The notes: generated by a model not told the origin, from the letters alone. DNA of 64,000 bases from Rhytidiadelphus loreus (GCA_947034895.1 OX344764.1:62477348-62541347); one strand, 5' to 3'; counted from the first letter of the stretch, positions 1 through 12,328 are shown. Made by a program: numbers and translations.

Positions 1-360
1 TTCCCTTTGCTGAAAACCAACCACTACTGTTCAAAATTAAGAAATTAAGAAATTAAAAATTAAAAATCAATTTTAAAAATAAAAAATTTGACATGGCAAT
101 CTCTACGCCACATTAGTAGGCTACTGTGGCTATGTTCTTGTAGCCTGGGAACTACAAAAAACTCACAGTCCTCTAAACAAGCTAGATCCCATCTAATGGA
201 GGTTCCTATTGTAGTTATTAAGCACTCCATTACCATTACCTAAGACATCGATTGTCAAACCTCATTTATTGAAAAAACCATGTAGTGGGGTCATCCCTAA
301 GTGTTGGGAGTAGGTCTTTTGTTTATAATAGGTTGTTCTACCTTATGGCATTGACTCTTG

Positions 361-428
361 CATCAACTATGGTTTAACTCTTGCATCAACTATGGTTTAA
401 TTCTTGCATCAATTATGGTTGACAAGGA
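361..428. repeat. 23-bp tandem repeat, three copies
   Basis: Three consecutive copies of a 23-bp unit beginning CATCAACTATGGTTTAA are visible; the third is slightly diverged and incomplete. No coding potential is evident. Confidence 0.8.
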
Positions 429-512
429 CTAATTAAAGGTTCAACCATCCTAATTTTTCTGAATTTGAGTTTCCAAACTATATCAAGAACCACATTCACA
501 CTATACAATATG

Positions 513-550
513 GTTAGGGTTTTAGGGTTTTAGGTTAGGGTTAGGGTTTT
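513..550 (+). repeat. Interstitial telomere-like repeat
   Basis: A short run of TTTAGGG and TTAGGG variants lies in an AT-rich context. It matches the plant telomere motif but is far too short and irregular to be a chromosome end, so it is best read as an interstitial remnant. Confidence 0.65.
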
Positions 551-2934
551 ATAAATTATTGAGAGGGGGGCCTACAACTCAAAACCCTTTTTCTTGTTTG
601 ATTGATTGGTTAGCCTAACCAATTTTTATTAATTTATTAATTTATTATTATTATTTAATAACAATATTTCTTTTTCTTTTTAAAATCTTTTTTTGCTTGT
701 GTATCATTGATTCAATGTTTTCTTTGTTTAATTTCTCCACTATTCTCCATCAATTAACTAATATTGTTGTTCACTAAGGACAAAGCCTTGTGGTCACACC
801 GTTCTTGTTTCAATTTTCTTGGGGTGGTGCAAAAAGCAACCTTCACTAGAGTCATGAAGTTATCTACATCCATAGACATGGACAAAACACATAATTGTGG
901 ATGATGATTTGTATATTCACCAAAATGTGTAGACATTCACTGAAAATATAGCAACACCCTCCAAAGATTTTGTAGCAATTTAGTCATTTCATCCATTGCA
1001 AAATAGAGAATGTAATGCCAAATATTTCCTCCAAAAAATTATATTGTTTTTCAACAATAAATTGCCCAAAACTTATACTTGTCTAGAATGACTCAAAATT
1101 GGAATTATATACCGGTATTCATGTATCATAGCTACACAAGTAAATTCAAGTAGTGTAAGACCCCTCATAAAATCACACTTAATTGGATGAGTATTGGATG
1201 AAGTTGATATAATAAATGTGAACCTTTGAATGAAATTGAAATGAAAGTTGGATGAATGAAGATGATGGTTGGATGAAAGTTGGATGTCAATTATCCTATT
1301 TGAGTTTGTATAAAAATAGTAGAGGCCTCATTACATTGATTTGATCTAAAATACTATGCGATTCCATATTAGTGCTTGAAAATTTGCATAATTTCTAAGC
1401 TAGTGTGAGTTAATCTTATCAATGTGGAGTGCACAAATTGAATGAGAGACTTGCATTTCACAATTATAAGAAGTATGAAGTGCAAAGTGAGATCATTATT
1501 CCTTATATTTATGGCTCATTTTCTTAGTTTATTTCATTTTCGAAGAGCATTATCCGTTTTAATTTAGGTTCTTACAAAGTTTATGCTTCAGGACACTATT
1601 ATTCAAACCAAAGTGATGGCAAAAAAATACATTTTGAAAAGAAAGAAAAAATTATACAAATTAATTTGATTGGTTTCAAAGTTTATATTGTTCATCCCTT
1701 CATGGGCTAGTTAAATGGATGGATGTGGCATAATTAGAGTGAATATTTGGATGAACATTGGATGAAATCACATGAAATAGATGAAAATCAGATAAAACCA
1801 CACTCTTTGTGATATTATGAAAATAATATAGATCTCATTGTATTGATTCTATCTAAAATAATGTGAATTTACATATTGGTGCACCTTACAAATTCGCATA
1901 ATCACCAAAATTATGCCAGTTAGTGTTATTACAATAGGGCCCACTAAGGTAGAACAATCCATTATGGAAAAAAAGACCCATTCCAGACACCTAGGAAATG
2001 ACCCCATTACAAGATTTTCTTCAATAAATAAGATTTCGGCCAACAACCACTGTCTTAAGTGACGGTAATGATAAGGAAAGAAATTCGTTGAGAATTAGGG
2101 TCTGATTCATGAAACAATAGCACACTTTAAAAAAATATGTGTCCCTCTTGGAGTTGACCCCAAGATATTCAGATTGCAAAATAATGGGGATGATAATATG
2201 CTTGTCTACCTCACCTATTGCGCATGATATCAACTTTATGAATACCACATTACTGCCATACGCCAGCACCTGCCAACAGCTTTTTATTTTATTTATTTAT
2301 TTTTCCTTCCTTCCTACACTCATAAAGTCAGTGGATTGATATTTGCAAAATTGTCAAGCCAGGTGGCATGAGAGTCCATCTACTTTAGACAAATGTGAGC
2401 TTCACTTAATTTGCACACAAGCTCCCAAACTCCATATTTCTCAACTCAGTCACATGATCCACACCATGATCTGCCTGCACAATTTGCAGAATACTGTACT
2501 TGAAGGAGTGAATTGGCAGTTATCTATCGAAATTGAATTTCCACATCAGATTCTCACGGGTCCATGTAGCACTTTTAATTTTTAATTTTTTTTTAAATGA
2601 CCTGATTTATGCCGAATCTGACCTTCGTGTACGTTAGTAGTGCCTTTATTGGGTTGACTGGCCTTGCAGTCTTCCCTTCCCCAGCTGGCTGGTGAGGTGA
2701 GCTGGAAATATCACGACAGCTATTTCAAGAAATTGGGCTGATTTGGAAATTCCATGTCACCTTCCCCATCCCCCTTCCCCCTCTCCTGGCATTGAAATTT
2801 GGGGTCCAAGTCACCCTACCGTCCATGATAATCAGACAATTGGAAAAAGCAATTCAACACAACTTAGTTGGCCAACAAGGATGAGTGATGTGTCCCCCAA
2901 GCTAATGACAAATATTAATTTTCTTTGGTGGTAG
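551..2934. other. Intergenic, AT-rich, no gene seen
   Basis: No open frame here has recognisable protein character. Two diverged direct copies of a GGATGA-rich repeat occur at about 1156-1395 and 1680-1905; both continue into a shared stretch with TTGATT-TATCTAAAATA-like sequence. Short frames around 2343-2585 and 2743-2934 look like chance openings. Confidence 0.5.
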
Positions 2935-3845
2935 AACCTTGAAAGTCCCAAGGCTTTTTGAGGGGGTCAAAAATCGTTCAAAATTGCCATTTCTAGTGCA
3001 AAGAGTCAAAAATTTAAAAATGATATTTTTTTGCATATATAACCATAACATTTTGCAATAGTCTAGCATGAGAATAAGTGGAAAAACTTTAGACACTTTG
3101 ACCACATAGATTGGAAGACAAATGCATTCAAATTGAAGAAATAATAGTTTCTAGCACTGTGGCAAACTAGTTTATGAGACTTTGAATCTTATGAACTTAA
3201 GAATTTTGAAATATAGATTTTGAATTTTAAAAGAAAAAATTATCATGAAGAATTGAGTTTAGAGTTTAGGAAAAATAAAAGCTAACGAAATATTGTGGGT
3301 TTTGTTCTTTAAAAAAAATTAAGTAGAAGATACGTGATGGAGGGATAAACTAAATCATTAAGAGCTCTAAGATGGAATTAAAAGACACTAATCCCAATGG
3401 TGAGATTGTTCTAACAATCAAAATTAACTTTGTGGATCTTTTTGTTTTAAAAAAAATATGAAAATTGAACTCAGAAATGAATCTTCCAAATGTTATTTTT
3501 TCAAAAAGATGCTATGGTTTCCCACAAAATAAGATGCTCCATAACTTCGACATCATAAATCTAAATCAAAACTTTTCATGTAAACAAAAATACAATATAT
3601 GAGAAGCAATTTTTTTTTTAATTTGAAATTTTTGTGGATTTTTTTTGTATCCATTGAATTTAGTTTTGGGCTTATTTTGGTATAATTTTGCTCTAGAGCA
3701 CCAATTGAAATAAAAATTATATTCCCCCAAAGCTATTAAATTTTCCTATATCATGAGAGAGCTTCAAAGAATCACCAAACATTGAGCTCATAGGAACTTG
3801 TTTGAAATCCATTTTGTCCCCCAAGGGGACATTGGGACTTAGGGG
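2935..3845 (+). mobile_element. TTAA-family element, long class, decayed copy A
   Basis: The interior is homologous to the elements at 31073-32002 and, reversed, 19166-20108: the opening AAGTCCCAAGGC, the ACTGCCATTTCTA-like block, the segment with AATCCCAATGGTGAGATT, and a subterminal palindrome of the GTCCCC/GGGGAC type just before the right end GGGACTTAGGGG. The flanking TTAA has been lost on both sides, suggesting an old insertion. There is no coding frame. Confidence 0.7.
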
Positions 3846-5052
3846 ATAAGAAGATCTTTAGATGTGGGCTGGTAATTGGGCATTGCAATGGTACATATCT
3901 TGCGAGTTCATGTCCCCCTTTTCTTGCGCTTCAAAAATTAGTCCAAGTGCCTCAACCTTGTCATGGTACTTGGATCCCTAGACCTCCTAATGCTTTCAAT
4001 TCTCTAATCACAAAGAGACTTGTTTTTGCTCCTTCATTGGCTTGGGATGGCACAAGCCATTTTCGGCTAGCTTATTTAGAAGGCACAATATAAATGAAAA
4101 AATGTCACGTGGGAAGAAAAAATTGGAGAAGCCTCCAAATTGATGAGCCTCTTGTAGGTTGCATTGGGGCAACATTTTGGCCGTTGTTTGTCTAAGTACA
4201 ATTAGAGTCACCACTTACTGTTTGCATTGAAGATGCCTTAAGATTGTATGTAAAAGCACCCTTTGCCTGCCACAATGCCCCCCCGCCATATTCAATTTCC
4301 AAGGCTCCGGTTATAGCAACCCTTCAATAATTTAATGTTCTACTCGCTATATGAACTCAATTTGAAGGGTCAAGGCATCTTTTGTAGCCCACCAATCCAA
4401 AAGCTCTATAATATGGTTTTGATGGCCTACCATCTATATAGCAAGCTTGAACACACAAATATTTCTTGCAATTTACATGTAAAGGTTGCAACAAATAGAT
4501 TGAAAAAGGCTCACAAGTTGTTGCATTTTCATCTAGTCCAAGCATTCACTTAAGTTGTGGGTTCTTGCTAATGCAGTCAACAAACAAAAATGGAGAATCA
4601 ATGTGACTTTGGAATGAATATATAATCTTGTTTTGTGTGTTTCTAAAAGTGAATCTGGATAGTGAATGAAGGAGCAAAAATTAATAGGACTGCAACTTTG
4701 GGCTATAGGGGATTAAAATTATTTGCTATTCTTATGGAATCATCACTTTCATCATTGTGGGGCTTGTTTCCTGTGCTATTGCGGAGATGCTCTCATTGTA
4801 GATCCCACAATTCATCATTCAGTAATGTGGTTTCAAGCTTGCGAGAGTTCCCCCACGTGCTTCACTTTTTTTTGCACTACCCAATTCCTCCAAAGAGGTA
4901 GAGTTGGAAGCCATTTTATGATTGGCTTGAAACTCGTCAGGTGAGGTTTCACGGGGAACTTACATTACCCGCAAGGGAATTGCAAGTGAAGTTCCCCTCC
5001 AAAACCTATAGAGCCCCTTGATACTCAACATCACAGGGTTCAAAACCACGCT
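3846..5052. other. Intergenic, no gene seen
   Basis: AT-rich sequence without a convincing coding frame. The 60-90 codon frames at 4008-4944 overlap one another on both strands and have no family character. Confidence 0.5.
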
Positions 5053-5275
5053 GCATATTACATGTGGAATAAAAATCGTTTTCCTTTACATAAAAGTAGC
5101 AAATAGTGATATCATTGCATATCACATGTGGAATAAACTCAATTTTCCTTTTATGGAAAAAGTAGCAAAATAGGCATAGCTGCATATTACATGTGGAATA
5201 AGAAGAAGAAGAACGTTTTTTTTTGTTAAAAATGTACCAGGAATTGCCTCTACAGTATCGCATGTGGAACAATAA
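5053..5275. repeat. About 65-bp tandem repeat, four units
   Basis: The motif GCATATTACATGTGGAATAA recurs at about 5053, 5117 and 5182, with a weaker copy near 5256 (CGCATGTGGAACAATAA) and another echo near 5358. Spacing is 64, 65 and about 74 bp. The intervening sequence (TTTTCCTTTTATGAAAAAGTAGC-like) also repeats. Confidence 0.75.
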
Positions 5276-5681
5276 GATTGTTTTAAAACAATATTTGCTC
5301 TACAGTATTTTGCATGTCCTAACATTTTTTTCTTGTGTTAAAGTAGAAGCGAAGTATCTCATGTGGAATCTGAACCCCACCTTTTTTTTCCCTTTCCATC
5401 AATATTAGGGTTTACTATAACGCCCCCAACGCTTGAGTGAAATATCAGGGAGTGTTTGACTAAAACTACACAGTACTCCTGTACGTCAACTGCAAGACTC
5501 ATGTGATGGCATTCGATTCCACACATGCCACCAGGGCAACCTGCACTGGGGATGATGATCCACAAGAAAAATGTGGAGATTCGCATTCCGAGTCCTCGGT
5601 GAAGGAGTGTCCGGGGAAATTGGGGAAAAGGTCAGCAAGCATAGGTCGTAAACGTAGACCCACCTACTCGCTGGGAAATAG

Positions 5682-6160
5682 TTTGTGAACTTTTGAGAAC
5701 TCGCACTGCAGCTTTCGGTGGCAATGTTCAGGGAGAATTTGCCGGTGGAATTGGGGGAAAAAAAACCCGGTTGTAATTTGAAAACAATTTGGAAACAGTG
5801 GGGAAAAAAAAACAATGAAAAAATCTACTAAAATTTCTATTTGGAGTTTAGTTGAGAGAATTTGTGAACTCTCACAAAAGCTTACAGTGGCAATGTTCAG
5901 GGAGAATTGCTGGTGGAATTGGTAAAAAAAAAACTGTTGCTATTTGAAGACATTGTGGAAAAAAACCCAATGAAAAAATCTATAAAGTTTCTATTTGGAG
6001 TTTAATAGTTTAGAGAGAATTTGTGAACTCGCACAAAAGCTTATGGTGGCAATGTTCAGGGAGAATTGCCGGTGGAATTTGGGGAAAAAAACCTGGTTGC
6101 TATTTGAAAACATTGGAGGAAGAAACAGTGAAAAAATCTATAAAATTTCTGTTTGGAGTA
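5682..6160. repeat. 160-180 bp tandem repeat, three copies
   Basis: Three head-to-tail copies start near 5682, 5861 and 6020. Each opens with TTTGTGAACT, contains GGCAATGTTCAGGGAGAAT and a run of A, and closes with TCTATTTGGAGTTTA. The unequal periods (179 and 159 bp) come from small indels. The 74-87 codon frames inside are by-products of the repeat. Confidence 0.85.
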
Positions 6161-6210
6161 AAAAAGAAAAGAGAGAAAAAAACAAATCGGGTTCAGTACC
6201 TGAACAAGGG

Positions 6211-6322
6211 TGGGGGTGAACTGACCCCTCTTTCCTCCCCAAGCGAAAATGCTGAAATCAATTTTTTATTTGCCACCGACGCATGATAACATCTGCAGAT
6301 TTTGAAATTCATATTTCAACCA
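6211..6322 (+). mobile_element. Truncated half of a foldback element
   Basis: This stretch is homologous to the left arm of the foldback at 28044-28447: GAACTGACCCC, an AATTTTTTATTT block, then ACGCATGATAA and TTCATATTT. The matching right arm is not present, so it is a solo arm or a truncated copy. Confidence 0.55.
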
Positions 6323-7098
6323 GTTCAACGGGTTTCAATAAGGGGATTGAAAGGAAAATAGCTGGTGAAACTCAAAAAATATCCTGAACTATGGCCGGCA
6401 TGTTTGCAAATTCCGTCTCACAGGGCTTTTTGCAATGGATGGGGAATAAATTTAAAATTTAAAAAGAAAGGAAAATCACACATTGAGTGCCCCTGGCAGT
6501 GCTGGAAAGTTTTTGCATTTCAATTATGATCTTTAGGCTGTGGATGTTTCGCACCCCAATTCCAATAGCCCCATGTGTTTGGAAATATGGCATACTTTTC
6601 GTTATTCTCCCTTTTAAAACAAAAATCAAGAATCTTGAAAGAACAAATGTGGGATTCATGTTTGTTTCAAAACAGGGGTGGAGTTCTTTTTCATCTAATT
6701 GAAACAAGCTGGTTAGCATAAATCTGAAAATAAGCATACTTACTTGAAGTATTATACACGTAAAATTTGAGCATGGTTTCTGTGATTACCCCCCCTAAGT
6801 TTTTGTTGGGAGTCAAAAATAGATTCCTACATTCTTGTAGAATACATGTTTTGGACACTAAATGAATAAATTATAAATTTCAAAATGATGAAAATGAATT
6901 TATCCCCAATCGACCCTTGACTTCCATGAACATAGATTCATCTACACAATTAGGGTGCACTTCCGTTTTACAGATATGAAAGCAATTAGATACATGTATA
7001 CTTATATCTCCATTGTCTCAATAGTGTAAACGACTTACTTAGTCATCATTTTATGGTTATGCATGCCAATGTAAGGTAAACTACCCCATTTCAAACAA
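6323..7098. other. Intergenic, no gene seen
   Basis: No supported feature. Overlapping opposite frames at 6459-6737 have no recognisable character. Confidence 0.5.
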
Positions 7099-7204
7099 AA
7101 TGGAAGCAAGCCCATTGCGAGCAAAATTGCAATGGTGGTGTACATTCAAGTTCTGAAATGTACACCACTATCATAATTTAGCCTACAATGGACTTGCTCC
7201 CATT
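7099..7204. repeat. Imperfect hairpin, arms about 47 nt
   Basis: The left arm (AATGGAAGCAAGCCCATTG through GGTGGTGTACATT) pairs with the right arm (AATGTACACCACTAT through CAATGGACTTGCTCCCATT) around a loop of about 10 nt. The inner 15 bp are nearly perfect and the middle of the stem has bulges. It could be a small MITE or a microRNA-like foldback; nothing here decides between them. Confidence 0.65.
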
Positions 7205-7623
7205 GTGTGTCCGTAATGAGGTGGGTTACCTTACTAGCAACGGTGCCGCTGATCACACTAACAGCCCACGCAGAAAGTTCCCGGGCTTGTTCGAGTTCCC
7301 AGACGCAAGGAATGCGAGGATCCCAAAAGCCGAGTGGCCTCTCGATACCGTGGGTTCAGGGTGCAGGAATGGAAGGGAGTTCCCAGAGCCCAGGGGCCCA
7401 TGTGTCAAAATGGGAAATGCGGGGGACTCAGAGTAGCCTACAATTGCTTCCAAGGTTTCAGGGATTTGGGGGCTTGCCCTTTTGGGGCTTCACAAGCTGG
7501 CCCCCTCCCCTCTTCTCTAGGGTCACCCCCCGGCCTGCTGTGCCATGGCAGCCCCCACCCGGGATGACAACGGACCCCCTGGAGTCATTGGAGTGTTCCC
7601 ACAAGCAAACTCCGAACTTGTAG
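7205..7623 (+). other. GC-rich patch with overlapping long frames
   Basis: About 400 bp is markedly richer in G and C than its surroundings and holds several overlapping open frames (138 codons from 7207, 82 from 7188, 77 from 7334). The frames are rich in Pro, Gly and Ser and have no domain I recognise. GC-rich DNA tends to lack stop codons, so the frames may be accidental. The patch might be captured foreign or genic DNA. Confidence 0.3.
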
Positions 7624-8485
7624 TAAGATAATAACTTTTAGTTCAAGGGCGAGGCATGGGTAACTTGTGGAGTTTTGCATTCATTGGCATGCCCCCAAAC
7701 AGAAAAGGTTGGATACTAACAAGGCCGGATAAGTTAGATAGACTGTCAAGGAATCCAACTGAACCCCCGCACATGGTATATGATAGAGTTCATAGACGCT
7801 GTTCCCTACATGCTTGCTATTTGATAACAGTACTGGTGTGCCCTTGCTGTGCGTTGCCACAGTCAAAATGAAAGTAAAAAAGTAATTTTTGAATTCAAAA
7901 GATAACTAAAAAAAATCATAACTTTCACATCGTAGGGTCCCAACGCCATGAAACAAAGCCTCTTGCACTCTATGTTACCAATGGTACCAAGAACGCAAGA
8001 ACGTGACCAAGAGATGCATGGTTTCGAAGATCTCAACATAACAAAACAAACGATCTAATTTAAGGTATGGATACTATTTGTTAGTACAATGCACAAAGTT
8101 CATTTGGGTCAGACCACACTAATTGCCGTATGTTGCATTTTTTCAACTAGAAATCATCATTTTAGTTTACTAACTACTACAACATTACAATCACTTGGAT
8201 GTAAGCAATTGGAGTTGATAGAGACGGATTTCATCATAGACATTTTGAGCATTGACATTTTCAATTGATCAGAATATCAACTCTTGTCGTGTGTTTAGGT
8301 TTTCATCATAAATGTTGGATGAAATGATTGGATGGTATTTCTCAGGGATGAGGATGCAACGGAATTTGTAACAGGAGTCATGATAGAGTTATCCATACTT
8401 GGGATGATTTGTACTCACATGTATTGGGAATAGAACTTCTATCAAAATTATAGTAAAAATCTCTTTCTACACTACCCAAAATAAG

Positions 8486-8683
8486 TTAATCCTTGAAAAG
8501 CCCTTAGGGTCCCACTATACAGTCCATATTTAACCTTATAACTCTTCAATTATGGTTTAATATATGAATTGTGATACATTGTTATTTATGTACTATTATG
8601 ATCATTAATTTACTTTATACCGAAAAATATTTGGTCAATATATTGTACTGCCGTAAAGGGCTTTCAGGCCCTTCAAGGGTTAA
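8486..8683. mobile_element. TTAA-family element, short class (H)
   Basis: TTAA occurs at 8486-8489 and 8680-8683. Between them a 190-bp element has imperfect inverted ends: TCCTTGAAAAGCCCTT on the left, and on the right a sequence whose complement reads CCCTTGAAGGGCCTGAAAGC. There is no coding content. Ends and flank match the other TTAA elements in this window. Confidence 0.65.
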
Positions 8684-9539
8684 ACGAAGCAACCCCCTGC
8701 AGAGAGATGCTTGTTGAGGAAGAAACAGTCTGGAGGATTTATTAGTGATTCCATTCCTTCTTAATTTGACCAAATTGAGACTTCCAGTGACATGAACTTG
8801 CAGACTTCCTGAATAGAAACAATACCAATTTCAGCATATCCATGAGAGAATTATGCTGTGATTGCGTGCCTAATAAGATCCCAATCAACCATACAGACTC
8901 CAACTCAAATATTAGTTTACCATACTTACAAGCAGTTTAAAAAAATTAAAATTAACATTTTATTTTTTACTTTTGAGAAGGTGCCCAGGATAGCAATTCT
9001 GTTGAAGCAAGTGATAAATGCTACATGACATATTATTTACCAGCCTTATTAGATGGTTGATTCATTAGCACTACAGTACTAAAAATCCAATTCAATTTTA
9101 GAAAGAGCTAAACAAAATTTGAAGAATGTCCAAATTTTTTATAAACTTGCAAACTAATAGAGTTAATTGTAAAGTGTCTATCATGTGGGACGACAAACTA
9201 GAGTTTGGGAAAAACACAGGATGAAACTCCTTGGAGCATCAAAGCTGAGGGCTAAAGTTTGGTGCCATGTTTCTTTTGAACGGAACACAGGAAGAACTTT
9301 ACAATTAATTCTAAAATCTGAAAACAAAGAAAAATTTAATTGAAGATCTTTAGACCCAAAACACTCTCTAATTATAGAAAAACATTCCGAGCAATTTGAA
9401 AATGTACAAAAATGATATGTCGAATAGTGTGAAGTCCCAAATTAAACCAACTCGACACAAGTGTTGATCCCTACGGGGACCCAATTGCAAACCAATTCGG
9501 TAAGTTAAAAACCCCAATAAAAGAACACCACCACACTGC
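8684..9539. other. Intergenic, no gene seen
   Basis: AT-rich sequence upstream of the pyrimidine-rich leader region of the gene at 10851; no supported feature. Confidence 0.4.
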
Positions 9540-10364
9540 AGAGCTGCAGCACTCGGACACCACCGAGACCCACGTGCAGCTCACCTACCTACCTGGCACT
9601 GAGATTCTCCCCTCGTCGTCCAATACGGCGCGTCTTCCGCCAATAGGTCCAATACTATACAGACACCCGGGCAAAAGATACCCGGACCTCGCCATAGTAT
9701 CTTCCCCGGTTGCTTCTGGGACCCTCTACTGTACTACACTCCAGCCCCAACCAACACCACAGACGCGTCGCCCTCCTCCCCCCGGACCTTTCGCTTGCTT
9801 TTCGATGGATGGACCCCGCCTGGCGTTTGCTTCTAATACTCCCTTCCGCTTCTCCACCATCTCACTCTCCCCCTCCACCACTTCTGTAGTAGGATCGTAG
9901 GGAAACACAAATACACACACACTTACACACACCTTCGTAGCCTCCGCTGCTTCAAACAACACCCGATTTGGTGACTTCTGTAGCGAGATCTGTCAGAAAA
10001 ACACGCAAATCTTACCTTGAGAATGCTTCTGATTTCATACTGGAAGTATATTGCCTTGCAATGTGCGTTGGGTGCTGAAGATCGGAGAAGAACGAGATTT
10101 AAGCGGTCCGGGAGACTAAAGCTTTGATTGATTGAGAAGAGGAAAAAGAAGAAGTGTCTGCAATTGTCGGAGAAGCACTGTTGAGACAGGGGAAGAGGAG
10201 TTGCAGGTGGTGCTTTGGGAAGCGGTTGTGACTTTGGTGGACGCGGAATCCGGTTTTTTAGTTGGAGGACTTGGTTGTTTGGAAGTCGTTTTAGATTCGT
10301 GTTTCGTCTTCTCGTTTCTTACGACAAGAGCTTCGCGGTCGAGGATTCGTTATCGTCACTGTCG
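9540..10364 (+). promoter_or_regulatory. Probable promoter and 5' UTR exon of the gene at 10851
   Basis: The sequence turns from AT-rich to C/T-rich (about 9570-9900) and then purine-rich (10080-10200), as is common around plant transcription starts. The segment ends in a consensus splice donor, GTCG|GTAAGC, with the intron starting at 10365. No clear TATA box was found, so the start site is not placed. A 108-codon frame at 9574-9900 is probably an artefact of base composition. Confidence 0.4.
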
Positions 10365-10816
10365 GTAAGCTTCTTTTTCGATACGCTTAGTTCGCGTAGG
10401 AGATAGTGCTGGTACTAGAGTTAAAGAAGGCACTAGAGTTTTGAATACAATCTTCTTGCAAGTTTTTTTGTTACGAAGTTTGGAGGAAGGGTGCTGTTAA
10501 TTTTTTCACCGTTTGATTCAATTTCTGCAAGTTGCTAAATGTTTCTTTTGCATATCTCTACTAAAATTCGCTTTATTTATTTATTTATTTTAAAATGATT
10601 ACTACAAGAAGGGAGTGCCTTCTTCTCTTTGAAGGCGTAATTAAGAAAAACAAATCTTCATTCTAGTAGAATTTTTTTTTTTAAATGGATATAAAGAATC
10701 AGTGCATCTTGCAGTTGTTGAAAGAAGTAGTGGAGTTAAATCTCTGTGCAATTGTCCTTCGAGATGTGCTCTGAAAAAACGTTTGATACTGAGTTGAAAT
10801 CCTTTGTTTCCTGTAG
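10365..10816 (+). other. Probable 5' UTR intron
   Basis: Donor GTAAGC at 10365 and acceptor TTTCCTGTAG ending at 10816, followed by a short 34-nt leader to the ATG at 10851. Leader introns are frequent in plant genes. This is inferred from splice-site quality alone. Confidence 0.45.
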
Positions 10817-10850
10817 GATTTTGCAAACAAGTTACAGAACTTCTCCCTCC

Positions 10851-11294
10851 ATGACCACGGTTGTGAAGTCCAATACCGTGACTGTTGACAAGCTGTGGAG
10901 GTCGCTCAGCTACATCCGTCTAAACCGTCGAGACACTGAGCTTCTGGATATGACCAGGGTTAGCTCCCACTCCTACACTTCCCTACGAGATGTTGTCTCC
11001 AGCTCCCTGCCGACTGCAAGCAGCAAGCAATGGAACAACCAACTCAACTCTTACCAGTCGCTTCCAAATATTCGTCATGTGCATATGAGGAATCCTTTGG
11101 TGGAGAAGGCAGCCAGGGCTTACCTGGCCACGGCCAACCGCACTCACCAAGAGCACAATGCTGCAGGGCTGTCGTCGAGCTTCTCCTCTTTCCTGAAGAT
11201 TGTCCGGATTCCTTTCCTGAGCACTCACAGAAGTTTTTTCAGCCTTTTCGGAGGCGCGTCGGCTTGGTTTAAACAGTTGACCATCAAGATATAA
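10851..11294 (+). CDS. Small plant protein of unknown function
   Basis: This frame encodes 147 residues. The open frame extends 35 codons upstream, but a good acceptor ends at 10816, so the first ATG of the exon (10851) is chosen. Visible features are SYTSLRDVV (residues 41-49), then HMRNPLVEKAARAYLATA (78-95), a Ser-rich stretch and a hydrophobic Phe-rich C-terminus. From memory, the pairing of a YTTLKDLL-like motif with an RNRLVKQAAWAYL-like motif occurs in a small uncharacterised land-plant family; that resemblance is recalled, not searched. No catalytic motif, signal peptide or clear membrane span is seen. Composition is less AT-rich than the flanks. A 55-codon ORF at 11346-11513 is more likely 3' UTR. 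Function is unknown. Confidence 0.65.
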   Translation: MTTVVKSNTVTVDKLWRSLSYIRLNRRDTELLDMTRVSSHSYTSLRDVVSSSLPTASSKQWNNQLNSYQSLPNIRHVHMRNPLVEKAARAYLATANRTHQEHNAAGLSSSFSSFLKIVRIPFLSTHRSFFSLFGGASAWFKQLTIKI

Positions 11295-12120
11295 GGAGGT
11301 ACTAACTACATTGAGATCTGAGAGAAGCTTGGGCTTAGCGTCAGCATGAAGAGGAATTGCACGAAAGGAGCAATTCGGATGAGGAAGAAAGTTTTGTTTG
11401 CGAACGGGGGACCGGTGCTGGTGCAAGTGATGGGTGTTTACAGAGAGGAGGGTCGACCTCCTGCAGCCCTGATGCTTCTATCCTGTCACTTAGGTACAAT
11501 GCCTGTGTGATATAATCATATATTTTGACTTGATATCTGCATAGAGGTCGAGATTGCAGATATCTTGTGATTGAGGAATAGCTTTTTGAAATGTTTTGTA
11601 ATGGAGTCTTTTGGACATACTTTTACACAGCCCTGCACCAAATGCGGACTGTATATATGCATTAATTTAGAATCCTAAATTTTGCTATAGAGATTTGGTT
11701 GAATGCAAACAGGCCTACTCTAGGTTATCTCCTAATCTCAGGAGAGAAGAGGATGTTGAGAGAGAGGAATTTTGGGGTAGACTTTGTCTTTGGCACTGTG
11801 ATGTGCCTTTGCCACAAGAGCTCTATTCATGGATGTGGCAAACACTGTGCTAGTTGCCTTTTGAGGCAGGGAGTCGCTTGTAGCATCATCAAGCACTAAT
11901 TTTGTATAATATTATAACATTGAAATCTCTTGATAATGATATCTGCCTGGTCATTTACTGTTATACACACTACCTTTGTTTCCTTTCATACAAATCCTTA
12001 TGTTCATGACAAGTTCCTCCTTAATTGTAATTTGTCTAACATATCTCATTGCTATGTTTTCACATTGTGTTATCATGTGTCCTTGCTGATATTCTTAATG
12101 CTATGAAATGGATCCTCTGA

Positions 12121-12210
12121 AATGTCAATGTTTGCAAATAGAAAACACATAACAAAGAACTTTGATAATTCTTTGTTATGTGTTTTCTGTTTGCAATTGC
12201 ATGTGACATT
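12121..12210. repeat. Near-perfect 90-bp foldback
   Basis: The arms AGAAAACACATAACAAAGAA and its exact complement surround a loop of about 9 nt. Pairing extends outward through TTTGCAAAT to AATGTCA with a small bulge on the right arm. It lies 0.8 kb downstream of the CDS at 10851. It could be a MITE or a small-RNA hairpin. Nearby, a direct repeat of CTTCTTAAACT-GAGAATC occurs at about 12231 and 12376. Confidence 0.75.
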
Positions 12211-12326
12211 GCATTTGAAATGTCTAACTGGCTTCTTAAACTAAGAATCCTTTGTCTGTCTGTATGATCTAGCATGTTCAAATGAACAATGAATTGGTAC
12301 TGGTATCTTGGGTGCACGGCTTGAGT

Positions 12327-12328
<2 letters not shown>

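Noticed and set aside
513..550. Chromosome end (telomere)
   Set aside because: Only a few irregular TTTAGGG-like units, with ordinary sequence on both sides.
9574..9900. 108-codon plus-strand gene
   Set aside because: C/T-rich, Pro/Ser/Thr-rich frame upstream of a splice donor; better explained as promoter or leader sequence.
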